Below, piece by piece: positions 48,699-59,514 of a DNA stretch of 64,000 nt; the first letter of the stretch is position 1; each line of letters begins with the position of its first letter. The notes beneath the pieces were generated by a model. The model was not told where the DNA came from. It did no database searches and saw only the letters and a program-made list of their open reading frames with translations. Source of the stretch: Spinacia oleracea (lineage: Eukaryota; Streptophyta; Magnoliopsida; Caryophyllales; Amaranthaceae); assembly GCF_020520425.1 (NCBI RefSeq), contig NC_079492.1, positions 114,859,157-114,923,156 of the forward strand. The letters run 5' to 3'. Made by a program: the position numbers and the translations under genes.

Positions 48699-48727
48699 GC
48701 GCGCAACGTGCGCGTCGGCCTCCCTAG
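48699..48727 (+). mobile_element. Helitron-type 3' terminus
   Basis: A stem of CGCGC and GCGCG around aacgt is followed by tcggcctcc and CTAG at 48724-48727, then T. This matches the Helitron 3' signature. It may end an element carrying the RNase H1-type fragment. Confidence 0.5.
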
Positions 48728-48855
48728 TAAAGGAGAAAATGTTGCTTACAACACATGTAAATTCAAGAACTCCTCCCATAGCACATGTTAATGATTATAG
48801 GCATTTAGAGGAGAATGGGGTGTCCTTTCAGATTCCTATGTGTATGATCGTCAAT

Positions 48856-48975
48856 AGTTAGTTGGCGGATTTCCTAAGATTCAACAGATGCTGCAGGAAC
48901 TTTTTAATGGGAAGAAACCGAATAAAAGCATCAATCCAGATGAATTTGTTGCTTATGGGGATGTTGCTCATGATA
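48856..48975 (+). pseudogene. HSP70 fragment
   Basis: About 40 codons match the end of the HSP70 ATPase domain: [19 protein letters not shown] and [14 protein letters not shown] (family: VGGSTRIPKVQQLLxxFFxGKE..xxINPDEAVAYGAA). The Ser-Thr-Arg of the motif is missing and homology stops after AYGDVA. It is surrounded by repeat arrays, so it is a transported gene piece. Confidence 0.8.
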
Positions 48976-49149
48976 GGATTAATGCCTATGGGTTCATTCT
49001 TGGCAACAATGATCAACAGATCATAATGAACCCAACTTTAGAGGATGTTCTCTATCTAACATATCATCTTTCTTTTCCCTTTAATTTCAGGTCCGAGGAT
49101 GTTCTCTTATGACCTTTGGGTGTCAGTTTACTGTATCAAGACTATGCCA

Positions 49150-49310
49150 TCACTATTAACCACGCCAACATTGTGTACACTACGCTATCAAATAAACCAC
49201 ACGCCAACTGTGTCTATTCTACGCCAACTGTGTCTTTACTACACCAACTGAGGCTACAATAAGTTAACAGAGTCTTCACGCCAACTGTGTCTATTGGTAA
49301 TCTTCTCAAC
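49150..49310 (-). repeat. GGCGTAGT repeat array 3 (inverted)
   Basis: On the plus strand these read ctacgccaactgtgtct, the complement of arrays 1 and 2, with 5-7 units of about 20 bp. Arrays in opposite orientation around 46.6-49.3 kb look like subterminal repeats of a DNA transposon. Confidence 0.8.
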
Positions 49311-49330
49311 ATTACGCCTTAGTAAGGAAA

Positions 49331-49817
49331 TGGTGACTCGGATGGGGCAAATATCGGACGGTGGTACTTGGTGAGCCCAGAACCCCAACCAGATGAATTC
49401 CCTGACTGATTTGACTTACCAGAACCCCATTGACAGATCCCTTTCGGGCGACCCGGTACTCGTTGGAAGACGGAGACTCGGATGGGGCAAATGTCGAACG
49501 ACGGTACTCGGTGAACCCTATCGGGTGAGCACGGGTATTGGTTGAAAGACATAGCCTTGTTTGAGTCGTTCGAAGTTCCCCGAAAGGGTGGCTGAGGGCG
49601 ACCATCGGACGGTGAATTCTTGGGGAAAACCAAATGCTTCAACTTGGAAGAAAGAATCTGGTGGAAAGTTTGATGGTTCTGATGATTCACAATCACCTTG
49701 GGGACAACCTGGAGGGTCAGGATGGAATAAAAAACGGCTTGGAGGAGGTCGTGGACGGGGCTCCTCTAATACTGGAGAGTTGGTGGCTGGAGTTCAAATA
49801 AAGAGATTGCAACTTTA
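49331..49817. pseudogene. WG/GW-repeat protein fragments in both orientations
   Basis: On the minus strand (about 49370-49450) the peptide QWGSGKSNQSGNSSGWGSG is encoded. On the plus strand (about 49588-49740) NSWGKPNASTWKK and SPWGQPGGSGWNKK are encoded, followed by an RG-rich tail. Such WG-rich stretches are typical of Argonaute-binding hooks in plant NRPE1 or SPT5-like/KTF1 proteins. A sequence block (gactcggatggggcaaat) is repeated at 49331 and 49471. The opposed orientation suggests an inversion; the identity is tentative. Confidence 0.45.
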
Positions 49818-49943
49818 ATAAGATAGTAGACTCGTTGAGGAATTGATTGTTTAATTTCTAAAAAAATTAAATTTGTTTAATTTTTATGAATTTCACCATA
49901 TGGTATAGCCGATGATTTGACACTAGTAGAAAAAACCCCTGTT

Positions 49944-50140
49944 GCAGCCCCCTTGTTGCAGCGTACATGTATTAATACGCTTCAACAACCAGTCGGTCAA
50001 CGCGGGTCAAACCTTTTAAAGGGTTGTTGCAGCGTACAAATTACTTGCCCCCTGCAAAAGATTTTATTGCAGCGTACATAATAAAAGCCCCCTGCATTAG
50101 ACCTTCCATTTTGCAGCGTACATGGTAAAAGCCCCCTGCA
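49944..50140 (+). repeat. Left subterminal repeats of the CACTA element
   Basis: At least four copies of ttgcagcgtaca, mostly with gccccctgcaa between them, lie within 220 bp of the left end. In CACTA elements such motifs are transposase-binding sites. Confidence 0.8.
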
Positions 50141-52910
50141 ATTGTTTTTTTTATTTTTTTTTCGCTGCAAAGGTAGGTAGTTCTATTCAGACCCATTTCG
50201 TCTCAAACCTCGAGCAAAATAAAAATCTAAAATCCCGCGCTCACTCCTTCTTCCACCCGAGCATTCTTCTATTTGGATTTTGGAGAGAGAAATCGTTGTT
50301 AATTTCATGAAATCAGGGTTCGAATTCGTTTGTTGAAGAGGAGGAAAAAGGAAAATCGATTTTTTTTAGTTTCGTTTTACAAGCCCTAAAAAACCCTAGT
50401 TTCGGAAATTAGGGCAAAGGATTTCAAATTTTGCTTGCTGTTTTGCGACATAGGTTTTGCAATCTAAGGGTTTCGTGTTGCGGGGGTGGTGTGTTTTGCT
50501 CAGGTGATCTTCTCGACCTTTAATTTTGACCTAATTTTTATTTTTATTTTCACAAACCCTAGAATGTCATGAAGTTTGGGAAATTAGGGTTAGGGGGAAT
50601 GAAATTGTGTTCGTTTTGTTTTGATTTTCGACCTACTAGGTCAATTGATGAGTTAGGGGATATTGAAATGTGATTCTGCTTGCATATGCTGCTGAATTAC
50701 TGATATTGAAACAGGGTTTGATTTTCCCTCTTTATTCAAGAAATTGAAATGGTGTTCAGATATAGGCATATCGCTGACATTGTTTGGAATGGCTAGAATC
50801 TGATTTCATCTTGTAAGTTCCGAAAGGTGTTTTTCATTAATTAATACCATTAATCTCTCAAGCCTTTTTTGTATGTGTTGAATTAGTAGTTTAATGTTGT
50901 ATTCCAGATTGAAATTCCTGTAAGTTATTCCAATTGGAAGGCAAAACTAATTTTTTTTCCTCTTCTGCATTTGGGTACATGCTTATCCTTATTTACTTCT
51001 GAATGTAAGAGTCTAATTTATGGTTTAGGAATTGAGTTAGGTGTTTAATGTACTAAAATTTGTGTTTGATTCTTTGTTTCTTCGATACTCTAGGTTAGTG
51101 TTTGCTTTGATAAAATACGTAGATACTGAAAATGAAATCGTTGTGTTTTAATCGTATATTGTTGCAATTAGGTTTTGATTTGCTTGAATTCATGGTTAAT
51201 TGAGCAATAACCAGATTATGTGGATTAATTCTTCTGTGTTTGTTTGTGATAAAACTCACTTCTGTAAACCAGTTGTTCACACAATTTTATGTCAAACCGC
51301 TTATCATCCATTACAACTGATTAAAGTTGGAAGTATAGCAATCTCCTAGTTCGATCGTTGCCCTGTTGTTTTCGGCGTTTAGTCGGTTGCTAGCTATCTT
51401 CCCTGTCGTCGCTAGTAAAGTTGGCAATTTCAGTCTTCCTTCATCTGTAAGTTTGACTGGACTACCTTAATTATTGTTACAATTCAATAATTTTCTTCAT
51501 TTTAAATGAATCGAGTGAAATTCAATAATTTTCTTGATTTTATATGGAATTGAGTGAAATTCTTTTATTGATTAGATATCATTTCACCTAGTTTTGGGTT
51601 GTTTTTGTTTTTAATATCTGATATAGTTTAAATAATTTTTTATTTAGCCTTTAGGTTTTCATGAATTTGATCAAATTTCAAAAATTTAATCATTTGCTTT
51701 AGTTGGATTGGAGGGGTTATAGTTTGTAATACGTAAAGGATTGAAGGTTCTAAGTCTCACCATAAACTTAAGTTTGTGGATGTGTCCTGTGTTGACATTA
51801 GATTAATAGATCCACCTGTTGCGAGTTTAGCTTTGAAATTTGAGCATCTTTGAGGTAGCAGTCTTACTTAGCATTGTTTGTGGCTGTTGAAATTTCATTT
51901 AGTTGATCTAAATGAATAAGTTCTCTCCTAGTTGTGGTTTAATGCAGCTTGATTCGTTTGAATTGCAATCAAGTTTCTACTTACAAGGTTTTTCAACGTT
52001 TTTGACCAATTCCTTGTATGATCTTTCTGCAATTGTACGGTTTAGTCTTCATTAAAATTCTACAGATTGAAACTTATTTGCATTTCTATATGCCCAAGTG
52101 CTCAATGCTTAGTGAAACGGGTTCTATAGCTTTATGCTGAAAATTTCAGATACAAAGCTTTTCTTTTTCAACTTTTAATAATGATAACAAGTTTTAATAT
52201 AAATAAATCTACTTGATTGAGTTTGGAATTAATATTATGTTAGAGTGTCTTGGTAAACAATACTTTGTATAACATATTCTTGTATTTTTTTAGTAATGGG
52301 TGATTTCTCCTTCTAGTATGTCTTTTATTCTTATTTATCTTGGCTTGTATTAAGGCCATATGCCGGTCTTACACTTCTTTGAATAGATTGTAGCGAGCGA
52401 GATTTCAAGGTGTTTAACTTTTTCATCTTCTTTATCCTAAAGTGCGCATGTACTGTAACTTGATATTCCGGGATATGAAATAATTAATTGCAAACTAATT
52501 AAAGTCCTGCTCAATACTTCACATATGTGCCTTGGGGAATAATATGGCGAACCTTTAAAAGTGTGTTGGCATGTTTCATGAGTTGGTTATGATCAGATCA
52601 TATTATTGTTCGTTGTTGCTTAAAGCCTTGGGTACTGGACTACTGGATACGTATCAGTACGTATTCAAATTCATGATAGTAGTTTATTTCCTTGCAGAAA
52701 AGATCAATTAATCATTGATTTGAATCAGTAGAACATAATGTACGGTAAGAAGAATTAAGAGTTCAGAGTCCAGAGTTTGAACCATGCGTTTTAGTGTGAT
52801 AATCACTCCCCTATTTTTGCTAATTAGATTAAAAAATAAATATATTGTCAACTGAGATGGGTTTGTTTACTAGTATATCATACCAAAATCAGACTATTGA
52901 TGGTTCGCTT
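50141..52910. other. CACTA interior, no gene recognised
   Basis: The sequence is AT-rich with a 5'-UTR/intron look (a CT-rich stretch at 50200-50290, then long T-rich DNA). I found no open exon with recognisable similarity. It could be the transcribed leader and first intron of the element. Confidence 0.4.
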
Positions 52911-53510
52911 AGGTAGAAAGATTACATGAGTCGTGATAAGCAACACAATATCTGCAATGCCATTCCTAATGTTGATAACCTTTCTTTCGGGAACAGTTTG
53001 TTATTTCATGGTTCGGTTGCATCCAGGGTTTGAGCACTATATATTCTTTGTGCTATGTCTTTATGCTAGTGTCACTGTTGTTGAGAGCTTAATGATGGCC
53101 ATCGCCAGCGTTGTCCCCAATTTCCTCATGGGAATTATTACTGGTGCTGGCATACATGTATATAATTATATATCTAATGAATAATTAAGGCTTAGGGATT
53201 TAATTTGTTTCTGATATGTATATTATGTATAATAATTATCAGGGAATATTCATGCTTGTTTCGGGCTTCTTCTGGCTCCCCAAGGACATACGAAAGCCAG
53301 TATGGCGTTATCCCATGTCTTACATCAGTTTCCATTTCTGGGCTCTTCAGGTACACTTAACTAATTACTCAACTTCCCCTATAAAAGTAATATATATTAC
53401 TGATGGGTTGGTGGTTGGTTGTACGTACAGGGGCAATACCAAAATGACCTAAAGGGAGTGGTGTTTGACAACAGGACACCAGATCTACCAAAGATACCAG
53501 GGGAGTACTC
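52911..53510 (+). pseudogene. ABCG11/15-like: ABCG transporter fragment captured by the CACTA element
   Basis: Three exons of a half-size ABCG (WBC) transporter are visible with their introns. They are about 52911-53156 (PFLMLITFLSGTVCYFMV, ASVTVVESLMMAIASVVPNF), 53243-53350 (GIFMLVSGFFWLPKDIRKPV, YPMSYISFHFWALQ) and from 53431 (GQYQNDLKG, DLPKIPGEY), where homology fades at about 53510. The family exports cuticular lipids and related compounds at the plasma membrane. This piece covers the membrane domain only. A small deletion near 52920 breaks the frame. Retained introns show capture from genomic DNA, not from mRNA. Confidence 0.85.
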
Positions 53511-53754
53511 TTCTTGTCTTCTTGATGCTGAGTTATGTTTGGTCCTAAAGCTTCTTTGTTCTTGAAATATTTCTACTCATAGAATACGAGTAGCTTCTTT
53601 AAAACAAAACTTCTTTGGTGGAAAATACTGCATAGGACGGAGAACCATGATTATCTGTCCATGAAACAAAAATATTTAACAATTTACATTTATGTGAACA
53701 ATCACCCATAGTTAATCTCTCATAAAATCATCATCGTAAAAAAAAAGATTGAAA

Positions 53755-54875
53755 GGCTCATTGGATCGTTATAGGTCATATTTAGAGCTAAAATGGCATT
53801 TCCGCTCCCAACTTTAAACTAAAGAACCTAAGTAATCATTTTATTCTTATTACATGATTAATATGCTTAGTTTGAAGTTTCAAAACTCATTTCAATCTAC
53901 TTATGCACATTTAAGGCTTGTTTGGTCGTTATAGGTCATATTTAGGCTAAAATGAGCATTTTCGCTCCCAAATTTTATATAAAGAACCTAAGGACTCATT
54001 TTAAACTTACTAAATGTTTTATATGCTTCGTTTTGACTTTCTAAGACTCATACCAATCTATTTATGCACATTTAAAGCTCATTGGGTCGTTATAGGTCAT
54101 ATTTAGCATAAAATGACATTTTCGCTCCCAACTTTGAACTAAAGAACTTAAGGACTTATTTTAAACTTATTACATGATTAGTATGTTTAGTTTTAAGTTT
54201 CCAAGACTTATTCCAATCTACTTATGCACATTTAAGGATTGTTTGGTCGTTATAGGTCATATTTAGGCTTAAATGAGACATTTTCGCTCCCGAATTTGAA
54301 CTAAAGAACCTAAGAACTCATTTTATACTTATTATACATTTAATATGCATAGTTTTAACTTTCTAAGACTCATTCGAATCTATTAATGCACATTTTAGGC
54401 TAATTGGTTCGTTATAGGTCATATTTAGGCTAAAATGATATTTTCGCTCCCAAATTTGAACTAAAGAACCTAAGGACTTATTTTAAACCTTTTACATGAT
54501 TAATATGCTTAGTTTGGAGTTTCCAAGACTTATTCCAATCTATTTATGCACATTTAAGGTTTGTTTGGTCGTTATTAGCCATATTTAGGCTAAAATGAGC
54601 ATTTTCTCTCCCAAATTTGAAATAAAGAACCTAAGGACTCATTTTAAACTTATTAATGTTTTACATGCTTAGGTATAACTTTCTATGACTCATTCCAATC
54701 TATTTATGCACATTTAAGGCTCATTGGGTCGTTATAGGTCATATTTAGACTAAAATGACATTTTCGCTCCCAACTTTGAACTAAAGAACCTAAGGACTCA
54801 TTTTAAACTTAGTACATGGTTATTATGTTTATTTTTAAGTTCCCAAGACTTATTCCAATAAACTTATACATATTA
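53755..54875 (+). repeat. 160-bp tandem array, seven copies
   Basis: Units are marked by tcgttataggtcatattta and start at about 53767, 53927, 54088, 54248, 54410, 54570 and 54730, so the period is 160-162 bp. Each contains ttttcgctcccaa and aaagaacctaaggactca. Units alternate in small variants (aaggcttgtttgg against aagctcattggg), which hints at a two-unit higher-order repeat. Confidence 0.92.
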
Positions 54876-55239
54876 AATTTTTGTTTTTGTAAGGTCTATA
54901 CTCCGAGGACTGCGCCTTATGCTAGTGAGGAAATTGATGTGGTTCGTGAGCAATGGGCGAAGTTTTTTACCAGCAAGTATTTATTATTGACCTGAGGGAG
55001 CTTGATCGATTTGGTTTAGATGTATAGAACAATCTTTTATGTTAAAATGCATGCGTACGTTGAAATTGGAACGTATGTATATTTAAATGTATTAGTACGT
55101 GCACTTTGGTTTTGGAATATATACAAAACTACAGTTATTGTTTATATATTTGTTATACAGGTTGCGATATTATATTATTGTTATGACAGGTTTCTATATT
55201 TGGTGCAAAATCCCTAAACAAAATTAGAATTTTCCCGCC
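54876..55239 (+). other. Possible last exon and 3' region of the CACTA transcript
   Basis: After an acceptor-like ttttgtaag, an open stretch at about 54891-54993 encodes VYTPRTAYASEEIDVV and EQWAKFFTSKYL before a TGA. It looks protein-coding but I cannot assign it. The rest is AT-rich. Confidence 0.35.
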
Positions 55240-55571
55240 AAAAGTGCTTTGTTGCAGCGTACATATATATGTGTACGCTGCAACAAGGGTGTAAATTTTG
55301 GCAAATTTTCAGACTTGTTGCAGCGTACAAATAGATGTACCCTGCAACAAGTGGAGTTTTTTTCAGCGTACACTTCTTTGTACGCTGCAACAAGTCAATA
55401 TTTTTTCCAAAATTTTGACACTTGTTGCAGCGTGCATGCATATGTGCGCTGCAAAAAAGTACTTTTTGCAGCGAACATTGTACGCTGCAACAAGTTCAGA
55501 CTTGTTGCAGGCCCCCCACTTGCAGCATACGATGTATGCTGCAACAGGGGTCTAAAATCCCGCTGCAATAA
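55240..55571. repeat. Right subterminal palindromes of the CACTA element
   Basis: Six near-perfect dyads of about 30 bases each join ttgcagcgtaca to its complement tgtacgctgcaa with a few bases between. They are separated by about 25 bases of AT-rich DNA. The left end has the same motif mostly as single direct copies, so the two ends differ in architecture. Confidence 0.88.
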
Positions 55572-55943
55572 GGGTTTTTTCTACTAGTGTGATCATCTTG
55601 TAAAGTCAACCAGTTCATCCCAGAACATTCCCCATTGCTAACAGAAACACCCCCTCTAGCCCAAACTCCACATGCTAGTAAAAAATTAATAAAAAATTAA
55701 AAATAAAAATCAGAAAATTTAAAGAATTCAACGCATTATAATTAAATTACGTAAAAAACTATAAAAACTGAAAGTAAATTGATCAATTAAAAAAACAGTT
55801 GTTCGAGTACATGATCATATGCCGAGTGCCGATATGCTAAATTAATAACAAATATCTAGAAGCCTTAAAACAAAACAAATTCAAGGCCTTAATCTTATAT
55901 AGTTTTTTTAATGCCTAAAAAATAATAATAGAAATAAAAAAAA

Positions 55944-56216
55944 TCAACGGTTCAACTGGTTTTCATTTCCCTTCAAATATTTTTCCAGAGCAAGATGTTG
56001 CGCCTTCTGTTTTACACGTCGTTCTGAAGAACCTCTTGCAACACCATGGGCATGTTGCAAGAGATTCCTGAAATTGTAGTGTCTTATTTTCTTTCCCGGA
56101 CAATATGGGCACCTAAAACCTGCGTCTGAAAACCTTAATTTGCACTTCCCATCTACCAATTAACACTCTTCTATCTCAGACTCACTATACTCTGTTTCTT
56201 CACTTGAACTCTGCAT
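55944..56216 (-). pseudogene. XS zinc-finger (zf-XS) protein fragment, SGS3/FDM family
   Basis: Read on the minus strand from an ATG at 56216, a Ser/Glu-rich N-terminus is followed by an in-frame TAA (56160-56162). The same frame then carries a complete zf-XS domain: KLRFSDAGFRCPYCPGKK, NFRNLLQHAHGVARGSSERR and KAQHLALEKYL. A stop at 55944 follows directly. Family members (SGS3, IDN2, FDMs) act in RNA silencing and RNA-directed DNA methylation and normally continue with XS and coiled-coil domains, absent here. It lies 350 bp outside the CACTA element. Confidence 0.8.
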
Positions 56217-58085
56217 TTTTTTTTTCTTCTGGAAACTCTCCAAGTTACATGTAAATATTTGATTTCAACATTATTGAGTATATATAGGAAGATTAGGGTA
56301 GCTGAATGTGAATATAGAGAGTTTTGAAACTTTAATTTAATTGACTTTAATTTTGGTTGATTTAGCGAAACAACCATTCATTCAATATTCTCGTTTTTCA
56401 AAACTTATACGTAGTAATGGTATTATTTGAAAGTTATATACGGATTACGGAGTAATATAATTTTTATTGAATTAATTCAACTCTATCTTTAATGCTCCTT
56501 GACTCCTTCCTCGATATTGTGGCACACAAAGCAGCAAATTCTCTGTCTTCACTTCTTCTTCACACTAAACAGCCACCTCTGAGCCGTAAAGCACCGAAGC
56601 TGCTGTCATCCTCGCTCCTCCCATCAAGGTATTATCTGATTTTGCTTCAAGGTTATGTGAAATTTTAGCTTTGAAGTTGGGGTCTGATATTTGGGTGAAA
56701 TGGGCGAATTTGGGGTGAATTTTGGGTCAATTTTTCGGGGAATATGGGTCAATTTTTGGGTCAATTTTGTTCTGTTTTTTTGCTTAAATTGTTCACTATT
56801 TTGTTTCTTGCTCGATTTTATTTTTGCTCGAATTTTCGAAATTATGGTTTTATTTTTGCTTGAATTTATAATTTAGTTTTAATTCAATTGTGACTTGCAA
56901 TTTAGGAATTGTTAATTTATAATTTACTTGATTAAGTACAAAAATTAGAAGTATATTACCTAGGTTTTGATTTTCCCCAAATTGTGAGCTCGGATTACTG
57001 TTTTGGGTGAAATGGGGAATTTGGGGTGAATTTTGGGTCGATGTTTTCGGGGAATATGGGTCAATTTTGTTCTGTTTAATTTATATTGTTTGACGAGTAA
57101 TGAATTTGATTGGATTTGAGTGTAAATTTTTGGATGAATTTTATTGGATAATTTGATTGGTCTGTACTGTGGTGGTTTGATTTTACTTGACTTGTTTGTA
57201 CTGTTGTGGATTGTATGGTGGTTGCAATTGTGGTAGCTTAATTTTTGACCTCTAATCTGTGATAGTAGTGGTCTAATTGGTGGCCTGTGGTTGTCAGTGG
57301 CGATGGCCTGTGGTTGTCGGTGGTTAAACACCAATTTCAACTCTAAACACCAATTTCAACTCACCCCTAAGTTGAAGGTATGGTTTTAATGGGTTAGGGA
57401 AGGCTGTCAGTGCCTATTTTGTAACTTACAGTGGCTTTGCCATGGGATGATTAGGCCTCTGGACTGGACAACAGTTTTCTGAAATGCCAATGCTATTGGA
57501 TTTTTGGCGTGAGTTAGTGTTGTTTGAGGTCAATAACACAGGCTGGTTGTTTTTAAGGCACTTCGTTTGTTATAATGCCTTCAAATCTAAGAATTAATCT
57601 AGCTCATCATTCATTTGACCTGTCTTAAGCATTACTACATCAGCACTTATTATTTTAACTTAAGCATTACTCCTCTGTGATCTGTCCTTTAATATCAGTT
57701 TTTAATGTAGTAGTTAAACATTATAACATTGTGTAACAGTGAATATGATTTTGTTCTCATATTTATAGTATGTGAGAACACATGTCTTTGATGAGAAGAG
57801 TATCAAATGATCTGAGCTTCTGATATGGTTTGAGTTCCTCCTTAACTGCTGCTGCTGTGTTCAAATGCTGCTGCTCAGGTTGCGATGTTTGACAGCAATT
57901 CGAGCTGTGGTGGGTGTTTGTGTGTACTTGTACTGGTCAATTTGTGAGTGGTTGTGTTTGATTTTGGTGGTCAACAAGATCCTTCGATCTGTCAGTTCAG
58001 AATTTGCTTGAGAGATTCAGTTTTTTACTATCATCAATATCCTCTCATAACCTGTTTTCTGTTTTCTGAGTTTTAGGTTACTGAC
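56217..58085 (+). other. Upstream region of the 58-kb gene
   Basis: No coding exon was recognised. A CT-rich, UTR-like stretch at 56520-56628 ends in aag-gt and could be a non-coding first exon, followed by a long T-rich intron up to 58,080. Two partly repeated segments (gggtgaattttgggtcaattttt near 56,710 and 57,020) lie inside. Confidence 0.4.
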
Positions 58086-59514
58086 ATGGCTTCTAGACAA
58101 CCAATAAAATCATCATCGAACTTGAGTAAGATCAAGAAACTAAACCTGGATACAGACAAAAAATATTTGATGAAGTCTACGATCTTCCACAAATTCGTAG
58201 ACATTGAGAACTTTAGGGAATGCAGCGGGACTCTGGTCGCTGCTTTGTCAAAGTGTCTCAATGTAGCTGAAATGGAAAATACCGGCAAAATTGAATTTCA
58301 ATTCAAAAATGCCACCTTCAGCTTTTGCGCCAAGGAGGTGGCGCAAGTCTTGGGAATGGAACTTACTGGAAGTGATTATGCAGAGTGCTTAGAGGCTGCA
58401 ATGAAGAAGGCTGAATCTAATAATGGGAAGATTCCTGATTTCTTGGAATGTTTCAATCTCAGTTCTATTAGTTCGTTGAAATCTTTTGCTTTAAAAGAGA
58501 AGTTGATGACAATGGCAACTGTTCAAGAATCTGATAAAGCACTGTTTTTGAAATTAATGAATCTTTTTTGTATAGATCAAATCTTAGTTCCCTCCACTAA
58601 TTATCAATTTGTAAAACAAAACTCAATATTGCTGGTTAATGCCCCGGAGTTGGTCAGAGCATGCAACTGGCCCCAAGCTGTTTTCGACTTCCTTTTTATT
58701 GCTTTAAAAAAAACACAAGCTCATTTTCTTAAAAAACCAGATAAGCAACATGTGTTTGATGGGGCGCTCCCTATTCTGGAGGTATTGTTTAATTTTATTT
58801 GCTAATCTAATTTTTTCAACTATATAATTCAACTATATTATCTGCTAATCTAATTTTTTTCAACATGTTTTTTTTTCAGACAATAATCTATCATCGCATA
58901 CCAAAAATTGCCAAGTTTAATGATAAACTTGAATACCGAAAACTTCGGATTGATGCTTGCAATTCGAAGCGGACTGCTGATTGGCAGCTCGATAATTTGG
59001 AAGCTAGTGAGGTAATCTTTGCTATTCTGATATGTTGATGATGGGGATTTTATCTGGTTTGCGTTTGTGCGTTGATTTCTTATAATTTATCGTTTTTCAG
59101 GTATTATTGTACCCTTTTGAGCCCCAGGTTATTGCGTTGCCTTGGTATGAGGATGTGTGCTCCTCAGATGCTGATCTGGAGAATGAGGATGTGTGCCCTT
59201 TGGCCTCCTCTTTTGAGGGAATTTCCCACAATCAGCCGGAAGAGCAGCAACAGCCGGAAGAGCAGCAACAGCCAGAAGAGCAGAAACATCAGCTGGAGGT
59301 AGGGGCGGGGGCGGGCAGAGGCAGGGGCCGGGGCAGGGGCCGGGGCAGGGGCCGGGGCAGAGTCAGTGGTGAGGGCGAGCCAGAAGAGCAGCAGCAGCAG
59401 TTGCGGAGGACAGGAAGAAATAGAGCACCAAGTCTGAAGGCTATGGAGGCAAGGGCGTCAACAGCGGCAGCGGGCCGAGGCAGGGGCCGGGGCCGGGGCC
59501 GGGGCCTATACTAA
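58086..59514 (+). CDS. Uncharacterised 413-aa protein with Glu/Gln repeats and RG-rich tail
   Basis: Three exons, 58086-58781, 58880-59011 and 59101-59514, join at phase 0 with GT..AG introns and give 413 codons without interruption. Residues 1-275 form a globular, Leu-rich part (for example FSFCAKEVAQVLGMEL and LFCIDQILVPS); it recalls plant gene families related to transposon-encoded proteins that precede Ulp1 or PMD regions, but I cannot name it. The C-terminal third has four PEEQQQ-like repeats, a first GRGRG run of about 20 residues, another Glu/Gln patch and a final GRGRGRG before the stop. RG-rich tails commonly bind RNA. The start is the first ATG, shortly after an acceptor-like tttag at 58071-58075. 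Confidence 0.65.

Larger units (their letters stand above)
49921..55589. mobile_element. CACTA (En/Spm-type) element, non-autonomous
   Basis: The termini are perfect inverted repeats, CACTAGTAGAAAAAACCC and its complement, with a 3-bp TGA duplication on both sides (49918-49920 and 55590-55592). Subterminal TTGCAGCGTACA motifs occur at both ends. These are the hallmarks of CACTA elements. No transposase (TNP2-like) domain was found in the 5,669 bp; instead there is a piece of an ABCG transporter gene, a 160-bp tandem array and intron-like DNA. Confidence 0.93.

Noticed and set aside
55214..55587. Cys-rich small proteins at the CACTA right end
   Set aside because: The Cys/Ala pattern comes from the palindromic tgcagcg repeats and is present on both strands.
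59101..59302. Alternative frame overlapping exon 3 of the 58-kb gene
   Set aside because: The phase-0 join of three exons explains the locus; the other frame is a shadow.
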